DNA of 64,000 nt from JBBQWZ01 sp038210135 (GTDB lineage Bacteria > Acidobacteriota > Terriglobia > Bryobacterales > Bryobacteraceae). The stretch's first letter is position 1. Each line of letters opens with the position of its first letter. Position numbers and translations under genes: made by a program. Under the pieces are notes generated by a model. It saw only the letters and a program-made list of their open reading frames with translations. It searched no databases and was not told where the DNA came from. Below are positions 18,413-28,300 of this stretch, in pieces. The stretch is taken from assembly GCA_038210135.1 (NCBI GenBank), contig JBBQWZ010000025.1:1-64000 (forward strand). The letters run 5' to 3'.

Positions 18413-19492
18413 TCAGATGATTTTCGCGAAACTCAGCGCGAGATACAACACGACGATCATCAACAGAGTGATCAAGCCTGCGAGCGCGATCAAGCCGGTC
18501 TGGGTACGCATCGGTCGCGGCAGTATTTTGACGAAGCCAGGCAACCCTTCGAGGCCCGTTGACGGGCGGGTTATGGGCATCTGTTGCTGTTGTTGCGACG
18601 GCATCGCCGGGTACATTGGCCGAGAGTTCTGCTGTTGCTGCGGGTTCATCGTCGTCTGCCGCTGCTGGGATGAAGGCTTTTGCGGATCGATCAAAGATTC
18701 GAGTTCGGCGCAAACGACTCCGAAGCCTTGCGGACGCTGCGCCGGCTGTTTGGCCGTGCAGCGGAGAATGAGGTCGAATAAGGGCGGCGTCACGCCGACC
18801 GCGCGAAGGGGCTCAATGTTAAGCGGTTCGTAGAGAATCTGATTGAATATTTTTTCAACGGTGTCGCCGCTAATCGGTTTTACGCTGGCGAGCAGTTCAT
18901 AGAGGAGCACGCCGAACGCGTACACATCGACGAGATAGGTGACGCTTTGCCCGAGCACCTGTTCGGGAGCCATGTAGTAGGGCGTACCGAGCGTAAAGCC
19001 GGCGCGCGTCAGGCTGAGACCTTCGGACTTTGCGATTCCGAAATCCATCAGCTTCACTTTGCCCACCGTGTCGACGTGAACATTTTCAGGCTTGATGTCG
19101 CGGTGAACGATCTTACGGGCGTGAATGTACTCGAGTGCGCGGCCGATCTGATTGGCGATGCGGATCTTGTTGCCGAGATCGCCGGTGTGTTTTTCCTTGA
19201 TGGCGGCCCGCAGACTTTCGCCGCGGAGGAATTCCATCACGATGAAGGGACGGCCGTTCTCCTCGCCAAAATCGTAGACGCTGATGATGTTGTCGTGCTG
19301 GATGTTCGAAGCCATGCGGGCTTCGAGCAGAAAACGGGCCTTGGATTCCTGGTCGAGAACGCCAGCCTCGGTGAGAATCTTAAGCGCGACGGTGCGGCCG
19401 AGCACGGTGTCCTGGGCACGATACACGTGCGACATGCCACCGCCGAGGAACTCCTGAAGCTCGTACTTGCCGATCCGTGCGGGTAGCTCCAT
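18413..19492 (-). CDS. Ser/Thr protein kinase with C-terminal membrane anchor
   Basis: 359 residues. The kinase domain (about 9-265) closely parallels the neighbouring kinase: GGGMSHVYRA loop, Lys38 in VALKIL, HRDIKPEN with Asp132, DFG with Asp150, and GTPYYMAPEQ. A Gln-rich disordered linker (about 275-320) ends in one C-terminal transmembrane helix (about 331-354) and almost no periplasmic part. The similarity to the next kinase suggests a local duplication. All catalytic residues are present. It lies 37 bases after tssM, consistent with a T6SS regulatory kinase. Confidence 0.93.
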   Translation of the reverse strand: MELPARIGKYELQEFLGGGMSHVYRAQDTVLGRTVALKILTEAGVLDQESKARFLLEARMASNIQHDNIISVYDFGEENGRPFIVMEFLRGESLRAAIKEKHTGDLGNKIRIANQIGRALEYIHARKIVHRDIKPENVHVDTVGKVKLMDFGIAKSEGLSLTRAGFTLGTPYYMAPEQVLGQSVTYLVDVYAFGVLLYELLASVKPISGDTVEKIFNQILYEPLNIEPLRAVGVTPPLFDLILRCTAKQPAQRPQGFGVVCAELESLIDPQKPSSQQRQTTMNPQQQQNSRPMYPAMPSQQQQQMPITRPSTGLEGLPGFVKILPRPMRTQTGLIALAGLITLLMIVVLYLALSFAKII

Positions 19493-19529
19493 GCGCCCCT
19501 AAGCAGTCCTCATGTTGATGAAACCCAAT

Positions 19530-22500
19530 CTATCTAGATACCGCCGATACACACTTCAGTGTAGACAAAAACTCCCGGCTAAATACGACGGGACCGCCGC
19601 CGGTGTCCACGGTGAGTTCGTAGCGCTGTTCCGGGATCGGGCGATTGCTTTGGCCCTGACGCGGAATGAAGACGAAATTGAAACCGGATTGGCTATCCGC
19701 GTCGGCGAAGAAGCGGAAGACGCTCCACAGGCCGTGGAACTCCGGTCCGCCGATATCAGTGCCGCCGGCAATCAATCCGACACGGAAGGCGGGCGTGCCA
19801 GGGCCTGGCCAAACGCCCGATTTCTGACCTCCGACGGGCACTTTCGTCTTGTCGCCGTTGATTCCGATTTCGAACTGCGTGATCGCGCTGCGGGCGATCT
19901 TCACGGTGTACTTGTAATTTGGCTCGGTCCCCTCGTTGCCGTACAACGCGTAGGAGAACTTTACCATTTGTTGGAAGTACTGGCTGAAGGCGGGCATAAG
20001 CGGTCCGGGAGGACTCTGAGCCGGGATGCAGCTTCCGTTCTGGCAAACCAGGTAGTTCTTCACGTTCGCCTCATAGAACTGCCAGAGGCGTCCGGTCTTG
20101 GGCTTGAGGATTTCGCCCAACTCGGCGAGAGTGACTTCGGAGCCTTCCGGCGCTGATTTGTTGAAAGGGAATTTCCTTGTCAGCGCATCGAAGGCAGCGC
20201 AGAAGCGTGCACCGCCGCCGTTGGCGTCGGGCGCGACGTACGGCAGTTCGGTCGGCTGCAGCAGCAACGCGTTTACGGTCTGCTCGATGTGTGCCTCTGA
20301 ATCGACCGGGAACGTCGAGGTCATCTGCCTGGTTGTCGTCTTTGCATCGTCGGAGCTCGACTTCATCGCGCGCTCAAGGTTTGGATCCTTTTGCCCCTTA
20401 GCCTGATCGACGGAAGATTGGAGCCTCACCAAGCCATCGTTGTAAGGCTTGTTACCTGGCACGACATAAACTTCAATTGCAGATGGCGGAGCCACTTGAT
20501 GGACGGCCCGAAACGCCTCCGCAACTCTCGGCAGATCGATCGCCGTGTTTTGGGTGGTCCACCACATCAGCGCAAGTATCGGAGCGCCGCTGCTGGTGAC
20601 CTTAATCAGTTTGCGCGAAGCGTCATCGAGATTGGCATAGCGCAAGAAGACGGATTTCTTCAAGACGTTGCGCCATGTGTCGATGTAGTCGCGAGTGTAG
20701 AGTTCAAGGATGCCTTTGGCCATCTGGTCGGGCGGAATGGACTGATCCTTAAAGCCGCCGAGGACCCATTCTTCGCCGCCGAAGTTGGCTTTCTTGAGGG
20801 CGTCGCTGATGAACTTCCAGCCGTCCTTGGTGTAGGCGTAAGGCACTGGATAGGTGCTGGCCAGGACTTCCGCGGAGCCTGCGAATTTCTGATTGAACGA
20901 TGTCGTGGGGCCATTCTTCGCGGCCGAAGCCAGCAGCGCGCGGTAGGACCGCTCGATACCAGAGAACTGGGAAAGATAGACGCGCGACTGGCGGACGGCG
21001 TCTTCCTTTTCGTTCGGCGGATACGGATTGGTGAGCTTCAGGTCGCTCGCGTAGAAGAGGAACTGCGTCTTCGCGAGTTCGAGGCGGTCTTTCCCGATTT
21101 CCGCTTCGCGGCCCGCGCTCCAGCGTTGGAACAGGCGTTGACCGAGGAATTCCTCAAGGCTCTTTTCGGACGTGCGTTTGTATTGCGACGTCGTGAGCAG
21201 GTAGGCCTTTAAGGTGTCGTAGGCCAAGCCGTAATCGTCGGTCGGCGTGGGCGCACCTTTTGTTTTCTCACTCAGGAATGCCATGAGGCCGCCCTGCGTA
21301 CTACCGAACAGAACCTGCTTGAACTTGTCGTAGTAGATTCGCCGGACATCGGGATAGATGTCGCTGCCGGCGTAGAGACCCCAACGGAGACTCCAGGGAG
21401 CGCCCTCGGTTTCGTATTTGGTGAGCTCGACGAGGGTAGCGCGCAGAGTGTCCAGGCGCTTGAGGACGTCTTCGGAGGGAATTGCTTCGGCGGAGGTGGT
21501 TCCGGAAATGGCTTTGGCGGACGTGATGGCGCGCTGTTCGAGGCTGTTGTTTCCGAAATACGAAACGGTGAGCATCGTCACGAAACCGAGCAAGAGGAGA
21601 CTGGCGAGTCCAAAGAGCAGACGGCGGGCAGAGCTTGTTTTTACGCTCGAGCCGGAGGCCGCCATCGCCGCGCCATCCGAAAGAATCACGTCATTAAAGA
21701 GATGACTAAGAAAGGTCCACTGCGGAACTTTTCGCTGACTGCCTTGGGAGGCTGCGGCCATCGCCTGCTCCTGGCGCTGCTGTTCCTGCACACCGACGCG
21801 GAACATTCGCGTCGCGCCGCCAGCTTGCTCAAGGGACTGTTTGGAGGGCGCTGCTGCGATGGGCGTCGGTGCGTCGGAAACGAAAACCGGGCGAACGCCG
21901 GAGAAGTAGAATCCGCGCAGGAACGGACTGGCGCGGAGCTGACTGGGGCGCGCCACATCGACCAGGAAGCGGATGAGCGCATTGCTGAGCTTCCGAAATT
22001 CGCGCGGAAATTCGTAAGCGCCAGGAATCCGTTCCGTGTCGGCTTCACGAGGCAGCAGCACCAGCCGCTTATCGCAAAGGGAGGTGAACAGCGTATTGAA
22101 CGCCCAGGAAACGCGCTGTGTTTCTTCCTCGGCCCAGACTCCCGTGGTGGCACCAGGGCGCAGCGGGAGCGTCGCGCCGAAAATCTGCGTCGCTTCTTCA
22201 TTATTGAAATTGCGAATGTAGTCGTGGAAGAACGGCAGGCGATCGCAGCGGGTGAACAGAACGTATACCGGGTAGCTGATTCCGAGAACTTGTGAAACTT
22301 CGCCGAGCCGGCCCTGCAAATAGCGGGTGACGTTCTGAATGGCTTCGGACGAACCTTCCTGGGTGAACGCTTCGATGTCGAAGCACAAAACCACGGCGCG
22401 CGGCGCTTGATTTCCTTTTCCGACGATCGACGACAGCTTACCGGGCAACAGACGGCGGACGAGCGCGGTCCAATTCGAGGGTTCGCCGAGAAGTTGGCCG

Positions 22501-22967
22501 CCCGCTTCGACGAACGCGGTTGTCCGGCTCAGCCAGATATTGGCGGCGCGCGTCGGCGCGACCTGGTTGTCCTGGTAAACCTGTCCTGCGAGGAGTTCGG
22601 GTTCGAGTCCGGAGTTGAGAATGGTGCTGGTTTTCGCCGTTCCGCGATCCCCGATCACAAAGACGACGGGGAGATTCGCGATGCCGCCGGCTTTGGCTTG
22701 GGAGAGCCGCGCATTCGCTTCGCGGATCAAGCGGTCCACTTCGCCCGATGGGCCTTCCACCGGCGCGCCTCCGGCAGCGGCGCCGCCATTCTTCGAGGAC
22801 TTGCTGCGAAACCAAAGGAAAATTCCGAAACCGGTCAGGCCGAGGCAACTGAGCACGCCATAGAAGATCCACATGGGCTGGCCTTCGAGTCCCAGCAACT
22901 TCCCAAGCATGGCTGTGAAGCCGAAATAAACCAGCAGCGAAGTGATCGCAACCAACATCGGGCTCAT
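19530..22967 (-). CDS. tssM: T6SS membrane complex protein TssM (IcmF)
   Basis: 1145 residues. TssM spans the inner membrane and, with TssL, anchors the secretion apparatus. Two N-terminal transmembrane helices (about 5-25 and 32-53) and a third near residue 460 (RLLFGLASLLLLGFVTMLTV) frame a cytoplasmic NTPase-like domain with Walker A GDRGTAKTS (106-114). The long periplasmic region ends in a beta-rich type VI C-terminal domain. Its start overlaps the stop of tssL by 4 bases. The outer-membrane lipoprotein TssJ, which TssM normally contacts, is not encoded in the window. Confidence 0.95.
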   Translation of the reverse strand: MSPMLVAITSLLVYFGFTAMLGKLLGLEGQPMWIFYGVLSCLGLTGFGIFLWFRSKSSKNGGAAAGGAPVEGPSGEVDRLIREANARLSQAKAGGIANLPVVFVIGDRGTAKTSTILNSGLEPELLAGQVYQDNQVAPTRAANIWLSRTTAFVEAGGQLLGEPSNWTALVRRLLPGKLSSIVGKGNQAPRAVVLCFDIEAFTQEGSSEAIQNVTRYLQGRLGEVSQVLGISYPVYVLFTRCDRLPFFHDYIRNFNNEEATQIFGATLPLRPGATTGVWAEEETQRVSWAFNTLFTSLCDKRLVLLPREADTERIPGAYEFPREFRKLSNALIRFLVDVARPSQLRASPFLRGFYFSGVRPVFVSDAPTPIAAAPSKQSLEQAGGATRMFRVGVQEQQRQEQAMAAASQGSQRKVPQWTFLSHLFNDVILSDGAAMAASGSSVKTSSARRLLFGLASLLLLGFVTMLTVSYFGNNSLEQRAITSAKAISGTTSAEAIPSEDVLKRLDTLRATLVELTKYETEGAPWSLRWGLYAGSDIYPDVRRIYYDKFKQVLFGSTQGGLMAFLSEKTKGAPTPTDDYGLAYDTLKAYLLTTSQYKRTSEKSLEEFLGQRLFQRWSAGREAEIGKDRLELAKTQFLFYASDLKLTNPYPPNEKEDAVRQSRVYLSQFSGIERSYRALLASAAKNGPTTSFNQKFAGSAEVLASTYPVPYAYTKDGWKFISDALKKANFGGEEWVLGGFKDQSIPPDQMAKGILELYTRDYIDTWRNVLKKSVFLRYANLDDASRKLIKVTSSGAPILALMWWTTQNTAIDLPRVAEAFRAVHQVAPPSAIEVYVVPGNKPYNDGLVRLQSSVDQAKGQKDPNLERAMKSSSDDAKTTTRQMTSTFPVDSEAHIEQTVNALLLQPTELPYVAPDANGGGARFCAAFDALTRKFPFNKSAPEGSEVTLAELGEILKPKTGRLWQFYEANVKNYLVCQNGSCIPAQSPPGPLMPAFSQYFQQMVKFSYALYGNEGTEPNYKYTVKIARSAITQFEIGINGDKTKVPVGGQKSGVWPGPGTPAFRVGLIAGGTDIGGPEFHGLWSVFRFFADADSQSGFNFVFIPRQGQSNRPIPEQRYELTVDTGGGPVVFSREFLSTLKCVSAVSR

Positions 22968-23704
22968 GCGCGCACCCCCGGCAGCATCGATTCGAGTGCG
23001 GCGGTTTTAAGATTCTTAAGGTCCGTCGCGCCGGAGCCGAGCAGGAAGTGATAAACGGCCCACAGGGCGATGGCGAGCACCACACAGCCGATTGCGGCGA
23101 ACATCATTCTCCGCACCCACGGATCGGTGCCCGACTGAACCGGCGGATCCTGCGGCAGCCAGCCGTAGGGCGAAATCTGCGTGGTGGTTTGCCGGATACG
23201 CTGGATTTTTTCTCCAGTCTGCAAGAGAATCGCCCGCAAATCGCCTCGTCCGCCAATGCTATAGCGGCCGGCGAATCCGAGCAGCAAGCACAGATAGTAG
23301 ACCTCGAGTAGATCCGCGGTCTCGTTCGAATCGGTGCGCTGCAAGAGTTTTTGCAGATTCTGAAAAAAGATTTCGCCGGCGATGTGGTGCCCGTACCGCT
23401 CTTCCTGAAGAGGTTGGCGCGGCCAGTCCGCGAACACCGGATGGCGCGTATTCAGGATCGATTCATCTAAGAATGCGATGACAGCGAAGATAGCGAGTTC
23501 GATGTCTTCGGGCGCGTAGCCGCGGTGGCGTGCTTCCGAATCCGCGGACTTGACCGCATCCCACAACTGCCCGCGGAAAGAGGCGGCGTCGTTGACCTGC
23601 TGGCGGTTGGAGCGCAAGCGCTCGCCCACCGTAATAAGCTCCTGAAAAACCAGCGCCAGATTCTCGGGGCGCCGTTGGGTCGTATTTGGATTCGAAGGCG
23701 TCAC
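22964..23704 (-). CDS. tssL: T6SS membrane complex protein TssL (DotU/IcmH family)
   Basis: 246 residues. The cytoplasmic DotU domain (about 15-190) contains ELAIFAVIAFLDESIL, EIFFQNLQKLL, LLEVYYLCLLLGFAGRYSI and ISPYGWLP. One C-terminal transmembrane helix (about 200-222) leads to a short periplasmic tail with no OmpA-like peptidoglycan-binding domain. TssL pairs with TssM and recruits the baseplate through TssK. The gene lies 24 bases after tssK and overlaps tssM. Confidence 0.95.
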   Translation of the reverse strand: MTPSNPNTTQRRPENLALVFQELITVGERLRSNRQQVNDAASFRGQLWDAVKSADSEARHRGYAPEDIELAIFAVIAFLDESILNTRHPVFADWPRQPLQEERYGHHIAGEIFFQNLQKLLQRTDSNETADLLEVYYLCLLLGFAGRYSIGGRGDLRAILLQTGEKIQRIRQTTTQISPYGWLPQDPPVQSGTDPWVRRMMFAAIGCVVLAIALWAVYHFLLGSGATDLKNLKTAALESMLPGVRA

Positions 23705-23728
23705 AAAAGACGGATCCTTTTCGTATGG

Positions 23729-25090
23729 CTATCGCTCTAGAATGACCATCAGTTCAATCTCGGGATTCGGAAGATCACCCGGGACGTAGAGCCCGATCTC
23801 CCGGCTCTGCACCAGGTGATCCCAGCATGGCCCGGCCTTGCCCACGGCAAAATACTGAAAGTCGATGCGCGCCGGAATTTGCGGAGGCGGAACGGGAAGA
23901 TGCGTCATCGCGAGGCCCGGAAGCGCGCGCTTCACCAGCTGCGGGACGAACTGTTTCGAACAAAGCTTGACCAGCTGCGGAGTCTTGGAGATCACCTCGA
24001 CTTCGCCAATCTGAGAGCGGACGGCAAAAATCCAGCGCGAGCGGTCGAGCACGCGTTGGTCCTTGATCTCGCCTTCGTAGAAATAATCCGCGCGTTTCAC
24101 CAGCGGGATGGTGATGTATTGCGAAGGAACAATGGTTTCGAGATGACGGCGGATGTGAGCGTCGACGTCGCCGAAACACTTATCCAGATTCTCGTGATCG
24201 TAGAGCGGCAGATCGCGCGGATGTGAATCGAACGCGAACGTACAGAGTCCACCGGCGAGGCGGAGCATTTCGGTGTACAGCTCTTCGGGGTGCCCGCGCT
24301 TGGTCAGGAATTGATGGCGCAGCGGAGCGAGCGCGGAATTGACCGTATGAAGAAACCAGAAATTCGCAATTTCGCGGGTTGAGAATTCGGCCCAGCTTCG
24401 CTTCTCGGATCCACGGCGGGCGAAGGTCGAGCCTTTTTCATCCAGGATCTCGATCAATCGGCGCAGCAACGACATCAGATGTTCGCTGGCGCGGATCTCG
24501 ACGCAAGGCGGGATGAATTCGGGATCGAAGACAAAGCCAGCGCCTTGGCGCATGACACGGGCAATCGGAATCCGAAGCAGGTCCCGCTCGGAGTCGGCGG
24601 GGATCTCGGTATCGAGTTTCAGCTCGATATTTTTGCGCCCCAAGTTGACAGGTTTTTCGTCGCGGCCGTTGGTTTCGTCATGGAGCAAACGGCTTTCCGC
24701 GCGAAATCGAACGCTCGGGTCCGCCTCGTCGCCGTCCATCTGGCAGTTCAGACCTTCCGGCTTGCGCGCGGGAACGGTAAGCAGAATCGTAACCGAGTCG
24801 CGAGTAGGCGGGACGAGTTCCGTAATGTTGCGGGGGGCGGGCAGAGGATCGCACTCCGGCATGTGGAAGGCGAGTCCGTCGGGAAAGAGTCCGCGTGCGT
24901 AGACGACCGACACGGTGCCGTTCTGCAACGCTTCGGCATCCAGATTGCAGCCTGAAATTCCCCACGGGCAGTACCACAATGCCGACGTGGCGAAGCGGAT
25001 GGAATCTTCAAAATACCGGTTTTGGGCCTGAAAATGGTGCGGCCCGAGATACATTCCTTCGGACCAGACCACTCGCGAAAGGTATTTCAT
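23729..25090 (-). CDS. tssK: T6SS baseplate protein TssK (first copy)
   Basis: 453 residues from the ATG at 25090. TssK forms trimers that link the baseplate to the TssLM membrane complex. The N-terminus YLSRVVWSEGMYLGPHHFQ is diagnostic; IANFWFLHTVNSALAPLRH and GHPEELYTEMLRLAGGL are typical of the middle domain. A GTG at 25129 would add 13 residues that the family lacks. It is the first gene of a tssK-tssL-tssM-kinase-kinase run and is divergent from the GEFT-repeat gene. A second tssK copy lies at 28588-29952. Confidence 0.94.
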   Translation of the reverse strand: MKYLSRVVWSEGMYLGPHHFQAQNRYFEDSIRFATSALWYCPWGISGCNLDAEALQNGTVSVVYARGLFPDGLAFHMPECDPLPAPRNITELVPPTRDSVTILLTVPARKPEGLNCQMDGDEADPSVRFRAESRLLHDETNGRDEKPVNLGRKNIELKLDTEIPADSERDLLRIPIARVMRQGAGFVFDPEFIPPCVEIRASEHLMSLLRRLIEILDEKGSTFARRGSEKRSWAEFSTREIANFWFLHTVNSALAPLRHQFLTKRGHPEELYTEMLRLAGGLCTFAFDSHPRDLPLYDHENLDKCFGDVDAHIRRHLETIVPSQYITIPLVKRADYFYEGEIKDQRVLDRSRWIFAVRSQIGEVEVISKTPQLVKLCSKQFVPQLVKRALPGLAMTHLPVPPPQIPARIDFQYFAVGKAGPCWDHLVQSREIGLYVPGDLPNPEIELMVILER

Positions 25091-25143
25091 ACGGTGGCGG
25101 AGCCCCTTGGGCAGACTCCACTCTATCACGCAAACATAAGGTC

Positions 25144-25160
25144 CATCCGGTCACCGGATG
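25144..25160. promoter_or_regulatory. Perfect 17-base palindrome between tssK and the GEFT-repeat gene
   Basis: CATCCGGT-C-ACCGGATG: two 8-base arms around one base. It sits about 55 bases upstream of the tssK start and 160 upstream of the divergent gene, a position suited to an operator. No regulator is assigned. The remainder of this roughly 230-base divergent gap shows no ORF. Confidence 0.45.
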
Positions 25161-25321
25161 CCGTATTGTTGTACGCGCGAAAGGACGAAACCGCGGATCA
25201 AGCTGATCGATCCTACAAGTTGTTTCCGCCGGGATGAGCGAAGAGTTTTCTGTGCTGCGCGCGGCTGCGGGAATCGCCGGATTGCCGTGAAGCGCGTGGC
25301 ATGATGGAATGGGTTGGCCAC

Positions 25322-28300
25322 ATGAGTATCTACCAGAAGTACGAGCTTTTCGAACTCAAGAAGGACGACGGCGTCAAGACGTTTCTGGCGAAACATCTGA
25401 CGACCGGGCGGCCGGTCCTCGCGCACCTGTTCGTAAACCCGGGTTCGCCGGATCAACGGGCGCTGCTCAAGCTGGTAGACGAGCTACAGGAAAATGAGCG
25501 GAAGCGTATTCTGGAGCGCGGCGAAACCGACGGCACTCCCTTTCTGATCACCGACCGGCTGATCGACTACCCGAGCCTGCGGGATTGGTTGAATGTCAAC
25601 GCAACCGGTCGCGCAAGCCATCCAAGCCTGATGACGGTGGAGTCGCCGTCAGCGCCGCCTGACGCTCCGAAGCCGTTGGCGAATGCTGGTGCGTGGACGG
25701 TCGGCGATGGGCCAGTTGGTGGGCCTTCGAAGAGATTCGACGACGATATCACGTCGTTGTTTGATGCTCCGGCGGAGCGGAAAACCACGGCAGCAACGCC
25801 TCCCACTTTGGCCAACATTCCGATTCCGAATTTTGCCACGGAAGCGCCGAAGGCTCCGGCGGCTCCGCCAACGCTCGGGAACATTCCAGTGCCGGAACAG
25901 AAGAAGCCGGTCGCGATGCCTCCGACGTTAGCCAGTATTCCAATTCCGAATTTCGCGCCGGAACCGCCGAAAGCCGCGGTGGCTCCGCCAACGCTTGGGA
26001 GCATTCCGGTGCCGGAACCGAAGAAGCCGGTCGCGATGCCTCCGACGCTAGCCAGTATTCCAATTCCGAATTTCGCGCCGGAAGTGCCGAAGGCCCCGGC
26101 GGCTCCGCCAACGCTCGGGAACATTCCAGTGCCGGAACCGAAGAAGCCGGTCGCGGCACCCGAGAAGGGCGATGAGTTTGATTTGCTTTTTGGAGGCGCT
26201 GCGCCAGGCGCTCCACCTGCTCCGACTCGTGCGGCGAAGCCTGAGTTGCCGCCTACCAAGGTTCCGCGTCGAGAACAGGCTCCAGCAAATCCCGAAAGCA
26301 ATTTGGACACTGCTCCTCAAGAACAGGTCGCGGAGGCCACAGTGAAAACGGATCCATTTCCTATGCCCATAGATCCAGCCCAGGATGCGGAATTCGATCT
26401 GCTCTTTGGCTCGCCCATGGAACCCAACCCGCCTGCCATAGTCGAACCACCGGCAGTTCCGGTGGCGGCGCCGGTTGCGGTTTCGGAACCGGAAGCCGCC
26501 AGGGTTGGTGAGTTCACTCGCATGTTCGCGGCGCCCGTTGAAGCTGACTTGAAACCTCCGACGCCAGCGATGCAGGTACCGGGATCGAAACCAGAGCATC
26601 AGGTTGAAATTCTAATGTCAGCGCCTGAACCCATCGTCGAAACCATGCAGGAGCCGGCTAGAACAGAACCTGCGAAACCCAGCGCTCCGCCGACGCCGGT
26701 GTCAGCCCCCGGTGACTTCACCACGATGTTCGCGGCTCCCAAAGCAGAATCGCTAGAGCCGAAGCCTGCCGCGCCGCCTTCCCTGGTACAGCCGCCTGTG
26801 GCCAGGCCCGTGTTGGCGCAACCTGCACCGATGCCGCCTTCTTTGATCAAGCCGCCAGTGGCTCCCCGGCAACCGCCGTCTCCTGTACAACCGCCCTCGG
26901 TGATCGCGCCAGCCCCATCCGCGTTCACACCGAATCCGAGCGGGCCGCCCAGTTTCGAACCCGGCAACTTTACACCGAAGTTCCCTTCGGCGGCCGATGC
27001 CGCGCAGAACGATCGCAAGCCATCATCGGGTCAGGCTATTACTCAGACCAAGCCCGCGGCAGAACCGGCGAAGCCAGCCGCTCCGTCGAGCCCTGCCGGA
27101 GAATTCACGGGTCTGTTCCAGGCGGCGCCCGCTGCAGGGAGCACGCCCGCGAAACTGCCGCCGTCGATGCCGCCCGCGTCGACCCCGGCGAAACCAACTC
27201 CGCACGAGACGGCGGCGTCGCAACCCGAGCCATCGAAACCACCATCGATCGTAGCGGAGCCGAAGAGCATGTTCCCGGAACTCGCGAAGAACATGCCGGC
27301 GCCGAATGAGCCGGCCGATCAGACTCCGCCGCAACTTTCGCCGAAGGGGCCGACCGGGGAATTCACCAGCCTGTTTCAGGCACCTTCAGGAGCGGTTCAG
27401 CCGCCGAATCCCGCGACGCCCGCCAATAGCTCGCAAGGCGGAGAATTTACGCGTATGTTCCAATCGCCTTCGCGGCCGGGTCCTGCTGCGCCCAAGACGG
27501 TTCGATTGAGCCCGGAAGAAGCGGCCAAAGCCGCGCAGGCGGCAGCCGCCGCACGGCCTCCATCAAAAACTCCGCCGGGAGAATTCACCCGGATGTTCAG
27601 CTCGCCGGTGAATCCGGCATCCCCACCGATGCAGCCAATGACGCCGGTGAAACCGGGCGCGGGCGAATTCACGAACATGTTTTCCGCACCCGGATCGACG
27701 CCGGTACAGCCGGCACAGCCGGGCCACTCTCAGCCCGCTGCGGCGCAGCCGAAAGAGGGCGAATTTACGCGGATGTTCTCGTCGCCCACGCCGGGCGGGA
27801 GTGCCCCGCCTATGCAAGGTTCATCAGGCAAGCCCGGCGAATTCACCAATTTCTTTGAAGCGCCCGCGCAGTCGAATCCATATTCACAGCCTCCGCAAGG
27901 CTTCAACACGCCGGTGCCGGTGCAGCAACAGCATAGAGGCGGAGAGTTCACGCAGATGTTCGGCAAGGGCGACATTCCGGTAAACCCGGGGCAGCAAGCG
28001 GCTCCGCTGGCGAAGGGCGGAGACTCGTCCGCCACGCAGCGATTTTCGACGCCGGTGCAGCCCGGGTTCCCGCCGCAACAACCGCAGCAGGGTTCATTCC
28101 AGTCTCCGAAACCGGCAGCTCCGCCGGTGCAGGCTCAGCCATTTCAGCCGGGAGCTTTTCAACCGGGTCCCTTCACGCCGGGTCCGTTCCAGGGCGGACA
28201 AGCGCCAAGCGGTCAGACTCCGGCAGCGCCGCAAGGGTTTGCGCCGCCGCAGGGATTCGCGCCTCCAGCGCAGCCTCAGATGGCGGGAGGTTTCGGACAG

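Noticed and set aside
25567..26310. 247-residue Gly/Ala-rich minus-strand frame inside the GEFT-repeat gene
   Set aside because: Its repeats are the reverse complement of the 120-base tandem repeats; no ribosome site or domain.
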